Assembly: GCA_021807675.1 (NCBI GenBank)
Contig: JAKBCR010000007.1
Location: forward strand, 1 to 64,000
DNA from: Pseudomonadota bacterium
GTDB lineage: Bacteria; Pseudomonadota; Gammaproteobacteria; Steroidobacterales; Steroidobacteraceae
Length of the DNA stretch: 64,000 nt
Direction of reading: 5' to 3'
This document shows, in pieces, positions 16,661 through 25,572 of the stretch. Numbering within the stretch: position 1 is the first letter of the stretch; each line of letters opens with the position of its first letter. Below the pieces are notes generated by a model, which worked only from the letters and a program-made list of their open reading frames with translations, ran no database searches and was not told the origin of the DNA. Made by a program: the position numbers and the translations under genes.

Positions 16661-19600
16661 ATGTCCGCAGTGCGGGGTCGGCGCTATCTTGTCATCCTCG
16701 CGGTCCTCGCGGTCCTCGTGGGGTTATATGCCGCGGTAGGCTTTCTCCTCGTCCCGCGCTGGACGCGGTCGGAGCTGGTGGGGCTCACGTCCCGGGACTT
16801 TGGCAGGAAGCTCTCCCTCGGGAAGGTCCGCTTCAATCCCTTTACCTGGACGCTCGAGGTCACGGACTTCTCCTTTCCGGATGCCGACGGCCGGCCGATG
16901 ATCACCTTCAGACGCCTGCAAGTCGCTCTGGGGATCTCCAGCGTGCCGCGTCTCGCCCCGAGCCTGCGCTACATAGTCCTCGACAGCCCGCACGTGAGCG
17001 CGGTGGTACGGCACGATGGCACGCTCAATCTCGCGGACCTCGAGAAGCCTTTCGCTCAGCCGGTCAAACCCAAGACCCCCCCTTCCAGCTCCAAGCCTTT
17101 CAGGCTGTTCGTGGATCGACTCACGGTCGAGAGCGGCAGTGCGACCTACCAGGACGACTCCCGACCGACACCCTTCCGCCTCGACCTCGACCCGATCGGC
17201 TTGCAGCTGCTGAACTTCAGCACCACGGGGAGCCACGCTGGGAGCTATCACCTGACCGCCACCATTGGCCAGGGTGGCCGGCTCGACTGGACGGGAACGA
17301 TCCGCTCGGAGCCGCTTGCGCTTCGCGGCACGCTCGAGCTCCATGCGCTGAGCGCGCGGACCGTGGCGAGCTATCTCGGTCCCGTCCTGCCGGCCGAGGT
17401 CTCGCGGGGAACCGTCGCGCTCCGGGGCAGCTTTGCGATCGACGGCGCGCCTGCGGGCTCCACGACCCAGGGTGTCAGGATGACCATCGACGTGCCCCAG
17501 GCACAGGTGAGCGGATTGGGGGTGAGGCCGCGCGGCGCGACCTCGGACTACGTGCAGATCGGCCGCCTCGCGCTCGGTGGTACTCACATCGACCTGGAAC
17601 GGCACGCCATTCGCGTGGGCGACATCACACTCGCGGGCGCCGACATCCGTGGCTGGCTCGGTCGAGACGGGCAGCTCAATCTGCTGCAGCTCCTCGGTCC
17701 CTCCGCACAGCCAGCCCATTCCGCGGCCACCGCGCGCAGCGCGACACGGCATGCGGTGACCTCGGCCGTGGCGCGGACCGGTCCCCGCTCTGCTGCCTGG
17801 CGACTCGCGGCTCCGGACATTCGCGTCGAGGACTCGCGAGTGTCCCTGCAGGATCGCGAAGTCGAGCCATCGGCCGATCTGACCCTCGGCGCGATCGCGG
17901 CCCGGATAACCGGTTACGGCAGCTCGCCGCACAGTCGCATCGCGATCTCCCTGCGGTCGGCCGTCAACGGCAAGGGGCAGCTGCACCTGACGGCGGCGGG
18001 AACCCTAAAGCCCGAGGCGCTGAGCGCGAAATTGGGTCTGACCGGTATCAACCTGCGCGCGCTTCAGCCGTACTTGAACAAATACACCGCCCTCACGCTG
18101 TCTAGCGGCTCGCTCGACAGCACGCTCGATATCGACCGCAGCGCCGACGGGCAGCTGCGCGCCGCCGGCCGTATCGACATCGCCGATCTGCGCACCGTGG
18201 ACGACGCTCTGAAGCGGGATTTCATCAAGTGGCGGGCTCTGCACATCGTCGGCTTGCGCTATGTATCGAAGCCCGCGAGCCTGCACATCGAGCGCATCGT
18301 GGCGGTGGCGCCATACGCACGGATCATCATCGCCCCCGACCACGTCCTCAACGTGTCGGAGGCGCTGCATCCGCGCGGTGCGCCAAGGCGGGTCCCCGCT
18401 GCGACCGCGCAGGCGAAGGCGCCGCCGGTGCGCGCAACGGCGGCTACCGGCACGGGGCCGGCATCGATGCCGATCGGCATTGGCCTGGTGCGTATCGCCA
18501 ACGGTACCGCCGACTACGCCGATTACTCGATGAAGCCCAATTTCGCGACGGGCATCCAGGATCTGTACGGCACGATCAAGGGTCTCTCCTCCGCCCCTAG
18601 CTCGCGTGCCAGCGTGGATCTGCGGGGAAGCGTGGGTCGACACTCTCCGGTCGAGATCACCGGGACGGTGAATCTCCTCGCTGCCTCGATGTACACCGAT
18701 CTCAGGATGAAGTTCCGCGGGCTCGAGCTCACGCGGATGACGCCCTACTCCGTGCGCTTCGCTGGCTACAAGATCGCGAGCGGCACGCTCGACGCCGACC
18801 TTCACTACAAGGTGGATCACGGCAGGCTCAATGCGGACCACAGGCTCGTCATCAACCAGCTGCAGCTCGGGGAGCGGGTCGCGAGCCCGCATGCGTTCGA
18901 TCTGCCGTTGAGGCTGGCGGTCGCACTGCTCAAGGATCGCGATGGCGTCATCCGGATCGGATTGCCCGTGACCGGCAGCCTCAGCGATCCGGAATTCAGT
19001 CTGGGACCACTCCTCGGCAAGGCCATCCTCCATGTGCTGAAGAAGGTCGTGACGGCGCCCTTCGCGATGCTCGCGCACCTTTTTGGCGGTGGCCCGGACA
19101 TGAACAGCATCGACTTCGAGCCCGGAAGCGCGAGCCTGCTTCCCGCGGCGCGCGGCCGGGCGGTGGCGCTCGCCAAAGCGCTTGCTCAGCGGCCCCAATT
19201 GCGGCTGCAAGTGCCAGCGGTTTTCGTGCCCGATGTCGACAGGCCGGCACTCGCGCAGCGGCGGTTACGGAATGAGCTGCTTGCCCTCGCGCGCAGCGGG
19301 GCGCTCGGTCGCGAACGTAATCGGCGAGCACCGCATGGGGGGCAGCAGGCGCGGCCGACGGGCCCGGAAGTGCTCGAGCTTCCCATGGCGCACTACCGGC
19401 TGCTGCTCGCGGCATACCGGAATGCTTTCGGCCCGAAGTCGCCGCTCCCCGCGGCGGCGCGGAAAGTACCCCCCTTCGAGCCCGCCATTCTCGAGATGCA
19501 ATCGGCGCTGCTCAAACGGATCCAGGTCTCCGATGCCGACCTGAAAGCTCTCGGCGAGCGGCGAGCGCAGGCGATCCGTGCGGCCATTCTCTCGGCCGGG

Positions 19601-19690
19601 GGCGTCAATGCCGGACGAATCGGAGTCACCGCGGCCGCCCCACAGTCGGCGCCGGCCGGCAAAGTGGTCGTCAAGCTGGGTCTACAATAG
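16661..19690 (+). CDS. AsmA-like DUF748-family protein
   Basis: N-terminal TM plus RSELVGLTSRDFGRKLSLGKVRFNPFTWTLEVTDFSFPDADGRPMITF; C-terminal region VALLKDRDGVIRIGLPVTGSLSDPEFSLGPLLGKAI. Confidence 0.88.
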   Translation: MSAVRGRRYLVILAVLAVLVGLYAAVGFLLVPRWTRSELVGLTSRDFGRKLSLGKVRFNPFTWTLEVTDFSFPDADGRPMITFRRLQVALGISSVPRLAPSLRYIVLDSPHVSAVVRHDGTLNLADLEKPFAQPVKPKTPPSSSKPFRLFVDRLTVESGSATYQDDSRPTPFRLDLDPIGLQLLNFSTTGSHAGSYHLTATIGQGGRLDWTGTIRSEPLALRGTLELHALSARTVASYLGPVLPAEVSRGTVALRGSFAIDGAPAGSTTQGVRMTIDVPQAQVSGLGVRPRGATSDYVQIGRLALGGTHIDLERHAIRVGDITLAGADIRGWLGRDGQLNLLQLLGPSAQPAHSAATARSATRHAVTSAVARTGPRSAAWRLAAPDIRVEDSRVSLQDREVEPSADLTLGAIAARITGYGSSPHSRIAISLRSAVNGKGQLHLTAAGTLKPEALSAKLGLTGINLRALQPYLNKYTALTLSSGSLDSTLDIDRSADGQLRAAGRIDIADLRTVDDALKRDFIKWRALHIVGLRYVSKPASLHIERIVAVAPYARIIIAPDHVLNVSEALHPRGAPRRVPAATAQAKAPPVRATAATGTGPASMPIGIGLVRIANGTADYADYSMKPNFATGIQDLYGTIKGLSSAPSSRASVDLRGSVGRHSPVEITGTVNLLAASMYTDLRMKFRGLELTRMTPYSVRFAGYKIASGTLDADLHYKVDHGRLNADHRLVINQLQLGERVASPHAFDLPLRLAVALLKDRDGVIRIGLPVTGSLSDPEFSLGPLLGKAILHVLKKVVTAPFAMLAHLFGGGPDMNSIDFEPGSASLLPAARGRAVALAKALAQRPQLRLQVPAVFVPDVDRPALAQRRLRNELLALARSGALGRERNRRAPHGGQQARPTGPEVLELPMAHYRLLLAAYRNAFGPKSPLPAAARKVPPFEPAILEMQSALLKRIQVSDADLKALGERRAQAIRAAILSAGGVNAGRIGVTAAAPQSAPAGKVVVKLGLQ

Positions 19691-19836
19691 ACGGCAGCGA
19701 GATCGGGCCCGGTACGTGCTCGGTCGAGCGCTCTGCGACCCCGACAGCCGCAGCAGCGAAGGCGCAGGCGTGGGCGGTGATCGCCGCGGCCGCCTTCGTG
19801 GGCTGCGCTCCTGACTACAACGAACGAGGCGTAAAG

Positions 19837-21444
19837 ATGCATCGACGTGGGTTCTTGCGTGCGAGCGGCTCGAGCATGGCGGCATTCGCCCCATGGCCAT
19901 GGGTGTTCAACCGCCACAAGCGGCCAGCGCCCCCCCCCAAAGGCGTGACGCTCACGGGCAAGCCCCAGCCCTTCAGCTACGCGAGTCTCAAGGGGCTCGC
20001 CCGCTCGATGGCTCTCGGGCCGTATGCAGAGCACTTCAAGCCCCTGCCGCCCGCATTGCAGCACCTCACCTGGGACCAGTGGGAGTCGATTACCTTCAAG
20101 CCCGATCGGGCGCTCTGGTACGAGGACGACCTTTTCTACCGCATCCGCTTCGATCACCTCGGCTATACCTTCAGCAAGCCCGTGCGGATGTACATGGTGG
20201 AGAGCGGCCAGTCCCGCGAGATCCTGTTCGACCCGACCATGTTCGATTACAGCAAGTCGGGGCTGAAGCCGGCGCAAGTGCCGAGGAATGTCGGCTTCTC
20301 CGGGTTCAACGTGCTCTTTCACACCGACTGGAGGACCGATCGGGCAGTGTTCCAGGGAGCCTCCTACTTCCGCGCGGTGGACGGGGACGGGCAGTACGGC
20401 ATGTCGCAGCGCGGCCTCGCCATCGACACGGGCATGTCGCAGCCCGAGGAGTTTCCCGACTTCGTCAAGTTCTATCTCGAGAAGCCGGCGAAGGAGTCGA
20501 CGCTGCTCACGCTGTATGCGCTGCTCGACTCACCGAGCGTCGCGGGGGCATATCGGCTCGTCATCGACGTCGCGAACACTCTGGTGATGGATGTCGATGC
20601 GGCGCTCTATCCACGCAGGCAGATCCAACGCCTCGGTATCGCCCCCGGGACCAGCATGTTCCTGGTCGGGGAGAACGATCACCGGGTGGACGACGATTGG
20701 CGGCCGCAGATCCACGATTCCGACGGGCTGCAGATGCACACCGGCGCCGGCGAATGGATCTGGCGCCCGCTCGTCAACCCGAGGGTGGTGCGCGTCAATA
20801 CCTATGTGGACGAGAATCCGCGGGGCTTCGGATTGATGCAGCGCGAGAGGCGCTTCTCGGCGTACCAGGATGACGGTGTCTGGTACAACAAGCGCCCGGA
20901 CTGCTGGGTGCAGCCGAAAGCCCCCTGGGGAAAGGGGGGAGTGATGCTCGTCGAGATCCCGACGATCGACGAGACCATGGACAACATCGTGGCATTCTGG
21001 AACCCGGCGGAGCAGATCGTGCCCGGCCGGGAGTACCTGTACGGCTACCGCCTCTACTGGTGCCGCCAGAATCCGTTCAAGTCCCACCTCGCGTACGTGC
21101 GCGCGACACGCGATGGCATCGGCGGAGTGGTGGGGCAGCCGCGCACTTACTTCTCGTGGCGCTTTGTCGTGGACTTCGTGGGCGGCGATCTCGAGATGCT
21201 CGGCCCGGATGCCAAGGTGGCGCCTGTCATCACTACCTCGAGCGGACGCGTCCAGATCACCTCGGCTCGGCCGTTGCTGCCGATCAAGGGCTGGCGTGCC
21301 ATGTTCGATCTGGTGCCGGACGCGGGTGATCAGCCGATCGACCTGAGACTCTATCTGTCCCTGGACGGGCAGGCATTGACGGAGACGTGGATGTATCAGT
21401 ACACACCGCCACCGCCAGCCGAGCGGCAACAGTACCTTGATTAG
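19837..21444 (+). CDS. Periplasmic glucan biosynthesis protein, MdoG/OpgD family
   Basis: Twin-arginine leader MHRRGFLRASG; FSYASLKGLARSMA; FDHLGYTFSKPVRMYMVE; YLYGYRLYWCRQNP. Confidence 0.88.
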   Translation: MHRRGFLRASGSSMAAFAPWPWVFNRHKRPAPPPKGVTLTGKPQPFSYASLKGLARSMALGPYAEHFKPLPPALQHLTWDQWESITFKPDRALWYEDDLFYRIRFDHLGYTFSKPVRMYMVESGQSREILFDPTMFDYSKSGLKPAQVPRNVGFSGFNVLFHTDWRTDRAVFQGASYFRAVDGDGQYGMSQRGLAIDTGMSQPEEFPDFVKFYLEKPAKESTLLTLYALLDSPSVAGAYRLVIDVANTLVMDVDAALYPRRQIQRLGIAPGTSMFLVGENDHRVDDDWRPQIHDSDGLQMHTGAGEWIWRPLVNPRVVRVNTYVDENPRGFGLMQRERRFSAYQDDGVWYNKRPDCWVQPKAPWGKGGVMLVEIPTIDETMDNIVAFWNPAEQIVPGREYLYGYRLYWCRQNPFKSHLAYVRATRDGIGGVVGQPRTYFSWRFVVDFVGGDLEMLGPDAKVAPVITTSSGRVQITSARPLLPIKGWRAMFDLVPDAGDQPIDLRLYLSLDGQALTETWMYQYTPPPPAERQQYLD

Positions 21445-21521
21445 GAGTCAACGTGGAACCCTGCCGGCGCGTTGGCGTCTATTGCGGTAGATGGGCCAAA
21501 AAAAGCTTAGAGGTTGTTGCC

Positions 21522-22103
21522 ATGAGCCTCCCCCGATTCATCTCGCGACTGGCTGCGGCGGCGGCGGCGGCGACCCTCCTCGCCGCCGTGCCCACCTTGG
21601 CCGTGGCTCAGGACACCGTGGCGGCCGTGTGGGTCCCCAAGAAGGTCCACTTCGTCTACCAGGGATTCACGACCCGGTACTCGTGCGATGGACTGAGGGA
21701 CGAGATCAGCTCGATGCTGCGCAAGCTCGGCGCGCAGGACCTCAAGGTTCTGGAGGAGCCCTGCACCACCTCGCCGGGGGAGCCGTCGCCGTTCCCCGGT
21801 GTCCGGGCGACGATGAGGGTGCTCGTGCCGGCCTCCTCGGCGGCGGCTGCCAAGGAGAAGGGCGCGGGCCCTCCCGTGCAGGCGCACTGGAAGAACGTGG
21901 TCCTGATGCCCTCGAACGCATCATTCGGCGGGGAGGGCAACTGCGAGCTGATCGAGCAGTTCAAGGAGACCTTCCTCCCGCTCTTCACCACCCGCAACAT
22001 CAAGTACGGCTCGGACTGCATTCCGCACCAGATCACCCTGGGAACCCACCTGAGCGCCGAGGTGTTGATGCCTCCACCCAAGGCAGGCCGAAAGCGGTCC
22101 TAG
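21522..22103 (+). CDS. Secreted hypothetical protein
   Basis: Signal peptide MSLPRFISRLAAAAAAATLLAAVPTLAVAQ; conserved-looking TRYSCDGLRDEISSMLRKLGAQDLKV, four-cysteine pattern. Confidence 0.65.
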   Translation: MSLPRFISRLAAAAAAATLLAAVPTLAVAQDTVAAVWVPKKVHFVYQGFTTRYSCDGLRDEISSMLRKLGAQDLKVLEEPCTTSPGEPSPFPGVRATMRVLVPASSAAAAKEKGAGPPVQAHWKNVVLMPSNASFGGEGNCELIEQFKETFLPLFTTRNIKYGSDCIPHQITLGTHLSAEVLMPPPKAGRKRS

Positions 22104-22145
22104 GCCGGGCGCACCTCGCCTGCAGGCTCTCGGGCCCTGCCGAGG

Positions 22146-23378
22146 TCAGGTCCGAGCCGGCCTGATGGCGCCAGCGCTGTCGAGATCGGGCAGAAACCCC
22201 GCCAACAGGCCGATGATCGGTAGAAACGCGCAGATCTCGTAGACGAGGTTGATGCCGAAGGAATCGGCGATCTGGCCGAGCACCGCGGCGCCGATGCCGC
22301 CCATGCCGAATGCGAAGCCGAAGAAGAGCCCCGCAACCGTGCCGGTGCGTCCGGGCAACAATTCCTGCGCGTAGACGACGATTGCCGGAAACGCGCTCGC
22401 CAGGATGACCCCGATCGGTACGGTCAACACCGCCGTCCAGAACAGATTGACGTGGGGCAGGAGAAGGGTGAACGGCAGTACACCGACGATGGAGCCCCAG
22501 ATGACGTACTTGCGTCCGATCCGATCTCCCACGGGCCCACCCAGGATCGTGCCGAGCGCCACCGAGCCGAGGAACACGAAAAGATAGATCTGCGAGGCCT
22601 GCACCGAGACATGGAAGCGGCTGATGAGATAGAAGGTGTAATAGCTGGTGAGGCTCGCGAGATAGAAGTACTTGGAGAAGATGAGCGCGAGCAGCACGCT
22701 GATGGCGATGGTCACCTGTCGGCGCGTGGGGGCGGCGTGCGCGCCGATGGCCGCAGCGCGAGGCTTGAGGCGGGCGATGCCGTGCAGCTTGTACCAGTGC
22801 CCCACGTTAAGGAGCACCGCGATGCCGAGGAGGGCCGCGCAGGAGAACCAGAGAACGCTCATCTGACCATGCGGCAGGACGATGAAGGCGGCCAGCAGCG
22901 GCCCGAACGCGGAGCCCAGATTGCCGCCGACCTGGAACACCGACTGTGCGAGGCCGTGTCGGCCGCCCGAGGCCATGCGTGCCACCCGTGAGGATTCCGG
23001 GTGGAACACCGAGGAGCCCGTGCCGATCAGCGCCGCCGCCAGAAGGAGCAGCGGATAGGTGTGCGCGGAGGCGAGAAGGGCCAGGCCGGCCAGCGTGAAG
23101 CTCATTCCCGTGGCCAGCGAGTATGGGCTCGGCTTGCTATCCGTGTAGCGGCCGATCATCGGCTGCAGGAGCGAGGCGGTGATCTGGTACGTGAAAGTGA
23201 GAAAGCCGATCTCGCCGAAAGTCAGGGAGTAGGAGCCCTTCAGCATCGGATACAGCGCCGGCAACAGCGACTGCATCATGTCGTTCAGCAGATGGCAGAA
23301 GCTGATGGCGGCGAGCACCGAGAAGGCGGTGCGGCCGGCGGCATTCGCCCGGCTCATGCTGGCTGCGGCTTCGTTCAC
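22146..23378 (-). CDS. MFS transporter, Fsr (fosmidomycin resistance)-like
   Basis: ISFCHLLNDMMQSLLPALYPMLKGSYSLTFGEIGFLTFTYQITASLLQPMIGRYTD. Confidence 0.85.
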   Translation of the reverse strand: MNEAAASMSRANAAGRTAFSVLAAISFCHLLNDMMQSLLPALYPMLKGSYSLTFGEIGFLTFTYQITASLLQPMIGRYTDSKPSPYSLATGMSFTLAGLALLASAHTYPLLLLAAALIGTGSSVFHPESSRVARMASGGRHGLAQSVFQVGGNLGSAFGPLLAAFIVLPHGQMSVLWFSCAALLGIAVLLNVGHWYKLHGIARLKPRAAAIGAHAAPTRRQVTIAISVLLALIFSKYFYLASLTSYYTFYLISRFHVSVQASQIYLFVFLGSVALGTILGGPVGDRIGRKYVIWGSIVGVLPFTLLLPHVNLFWTAVLTVPIGVILASAFPAIVVYAQELLPGRTGTVAGLFFGFAFGMGGIGAAVLGQIADSFGINLVYEICAFLPIIGLLAGFLPDLDSAGAIRPART

Positions 23379-23562
23379 GGTGTTTCCCGGGTCGTGTTCG
23401 TGGCGGGGGCCTTCAGCGCAGAATTCCCCCGATCACTCTGCCGGATTGCGGCGAAGAATCCCATCTCTCCTTTGATGCAGGACGCGGGGCGCCGCCTTCC
23501 ATGAATAGCGCGAGCGCAAGCTGCGGATCAAGGACGACCTGCGGACCCATGCCCCCGTGGCA

Positions 23563-23601
23563 CAAAAAGGCGGCAGCCGAGCTGGGAGCTCTGCTGCCGC
23601 C
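23563..23601 (-). terminator. Rho-independent terminator downstream of the SYLF gene
   Basis: GGCGGCAGC...GCTGCCGCC-TTTTTG on the minus strand. Confidence 0.75.
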
Positions 23602-23616
23602 CGGAGACGGCCGGTA

Positions 23617-24444
23617 TCAGTTTGGATTGGGATTGCTGCCGGGATTGCTGTCCTGCAGCGGGAAGGTCTGGGCGGCCGGTGCGGGGGCCGGAGCGGCCGA
23701 TGGGGCATTGCCGGCCGCAGCCGGGGCGGAGCTCGCCATCGACGAGGTCGTCTGGATGCCGGTGCCCTCCGACACGGCGGTGAGGAAGCGCAGCGCGCTG
23801 CTGTCATCCGTCCGTACGGCGCCCGAGATGATGTCGGACGCGAGCAGGCCCGGGCGATGGTAGAAGTCCGCGTTGGCGGAATCATCGATCGTCAGCGCGG
23901 CGCCGGAGAGCGCGATCCCGGCGAAGATGCCCCGGGTGTGCGAGTAGGAGTACACGCCGGCATTGAAGGCCTGATCGGTTGCCGCGGAGGCCTGGCGGCC
24001 GACGGGACCGGCTGCGACCGAGACGTCAGCTCCCAGGGTCAGCTTACCGCCGGTGATTCCTTCGACACCCTTCCTGGAGGTGAAGACGAGCACGAGGTCA
24101 GTCTTCTGGACGCCCCACTGGAAGCCGAAGCTGCCGCCCGTCAGGGTCACGAAGACCGGGTCGGAGAAATGCCCGTTCGCATTCCTGACGACGAGCACGC
24201 CGTGACCGCGGGAGCCGCCCAGAAAGAAGGCGACCTTGGTGAAATCCGGAATGACCGCGATGCCGTAGGCGCGCTCGAGCAGCCGATCGGGAATGCCCTG
24301 ATCGCGGGAGCCACGGATGTCGTTGAGGACTTGCGTGGCGAGGAGGAGTCGTCCTTCCTCCAGGGCTTGCGCGTGCGCTGCGATGGCGGTGAACGCGAGC
24401 ACAACGCCGGCGAAAGCGGTGAGTAAGCGAGTACGGGTACGCAT
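23617..24444 (-). CDS. SYLF/YSC84-domain lipid-binding secreted protein
   Basis: Signal peptide; LLERAYGIAVIPDFTKVAFFLGGSRGHGVLVVR; SFGFQWGVQKTDLVLVF. Confidence 0.88.
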   Translation of the reverse strand: MRTRTRLLTAFAGVVLAFTAIAAHAQALEEGRLLLATQVLNDIRGSRDQGIPDRLLERAYGIAVIPDFTKVAFFLGGSRGHGVLVVRNANGHFSDPVFVTLTGGSFGFQWGVQKTDLVLVFTSRKGVEGITGGKLTLGADVSVAAGPVGRQASAATDQAFNAGVYSYSHTRGIFAGIALSGAALTIDDSANADFYHRPGLLASDIISGAVRTDDSSALRFLTAVSEGTGIQTTSSMASSAPAAAGNAPSAAPAPAPAAQTFPLQDSNPGSNPNPN

Positions 24445-24607
24445 GCCTGAGATCCCCTATGCTGTCGCCGGGGACCGACAAGCCGGAGCCGGCAAACGAA
24501 CGCGCGAAGCTTACCGCAGATCGGCCGGTTGGAGTGAGTGAGCGCCGATGAGTGGCAGGCGCGTTGTCCGTGCGGGCCGTGCGGATCCTTACGTGTTCAG
24601 TGGCCGT

Positions 24608-25040
24608 TCAGAACCAGAGCGAGAAATACAGCTGATAGATGCTCGCATCCAATGCATAGAGAGGCTCCGCGCCCGCCTTGATCACACCGGGATCGAGCTT
24701 CGAGTAGAGCGCGTTCCGATAGTCGAGGTAGTTGATCATCATGCGATCGTAGGCCACTGTGCCGGAGCTCTTCGGGATCCACGTGAGGCGCGGTATCGAG
24801 AAGGAATAGGAGGCCTGGAAGCCGAGGGTGAGGCTGTGGAACGCCGCCAGCTCCCGATCGCGCGCCATGTAGTTGGAGTAGTTGGCGTAGGGGAACAGAT
24901 CGCTGTAGAAGCTGGCCGCCCCCTGGCGGTAATAGCGTATGTTGCCGTCCAGCGTCCAGTGCCGGATTGGGCTGGACGTAATCGATCTGGAGCGTATGTG
25001 CGACTATGCCCCGGGAATCGGTGAAGAAGCGGCACTTGCC
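24608..25040 (-). pseudogene. Truncated, frameshifted DUF3570 protein (C-terminal remnant)
   Basis: GKCRFFTDSRGIVAHTLQIDYVQPNPALD then a frame change near 24955-24970 to WTLDGNIRYYRQGAASFYSDLFPYANYSNYMARDRELAAFHSLTLGFQASYSF... Confidence 0.7.
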
Positions 25041-25042
25041 CG

Positions 25043-25543
25043 CTAGCGCTTCGCGGGAGCGTGTCCGGCCAGTAGAGCAAGGGCGGAGCCGGTGAGGCGA
25101 AAGACAGTCCAGTCATCCATCGGCACCGCTCCGAGGCTGCGGTAGAAGCCGATCGATGGCTCGTTCCAATCGAGCACCGCCCACTCGAGACGCGCGCAGC
25201 GCCGCTCCACCGCCGTGCGCGCGAGGTGGGCGAGCAAGCGCTTACCGATGCCCCGGCCGCGCACCTCAGGGCGAACGTAGAGATCCTCCAGGTATATGCC
25301 CGGGCGGCCCTTGAAGGTAGAGAAGTTGTGGAAGAAGAGGGCGAAGCCTACGGGCACCCCTTCGCGGCACGCGAACACCACCTCGGCGTAGCGGCGCTCG
25401 CCGAAAAGCGCTTCGGTCAACTCCGGCTCCGAAGCGGAGACCTCGTGCTCCAGCCGCTCGTATCGCGCGAGGTCGCGGATGAATTCGAGCACCAGAGATA
25501 CCTCATCGTGCCTTGCGGGCCGGATCGTGATCGTATCGCTCAT
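25043..25543 (-). CDS. GNAT family N-acetyltransferase
   Basis: ITIRPARHDEVSLVLEFIRDLARYE; IYLEDLYVRPEVRGRGIGKRLLAHLA; WAVLDWNEPSIGFYRSLGA. Confidence 0.92.
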   Translation of the reverse strand: MSDTITIRPARHDEVSLVLEFIRDLARYERLEHEVSASEPELTEALFGERRYAEVVFACREGVPVGFALFFHNFSTFKGRPGIYLEDLYVRPEVRGRGIGKRLLAHLARTAVERRCARLEWAVLDWNEPSIGFYRSLGAVPMDDWTVFRLTGSALALLAGHAPAKR

Positions 25544-25572
25544 GCGGGCTCCCTGGGCTCCTGCCCCGTGTG

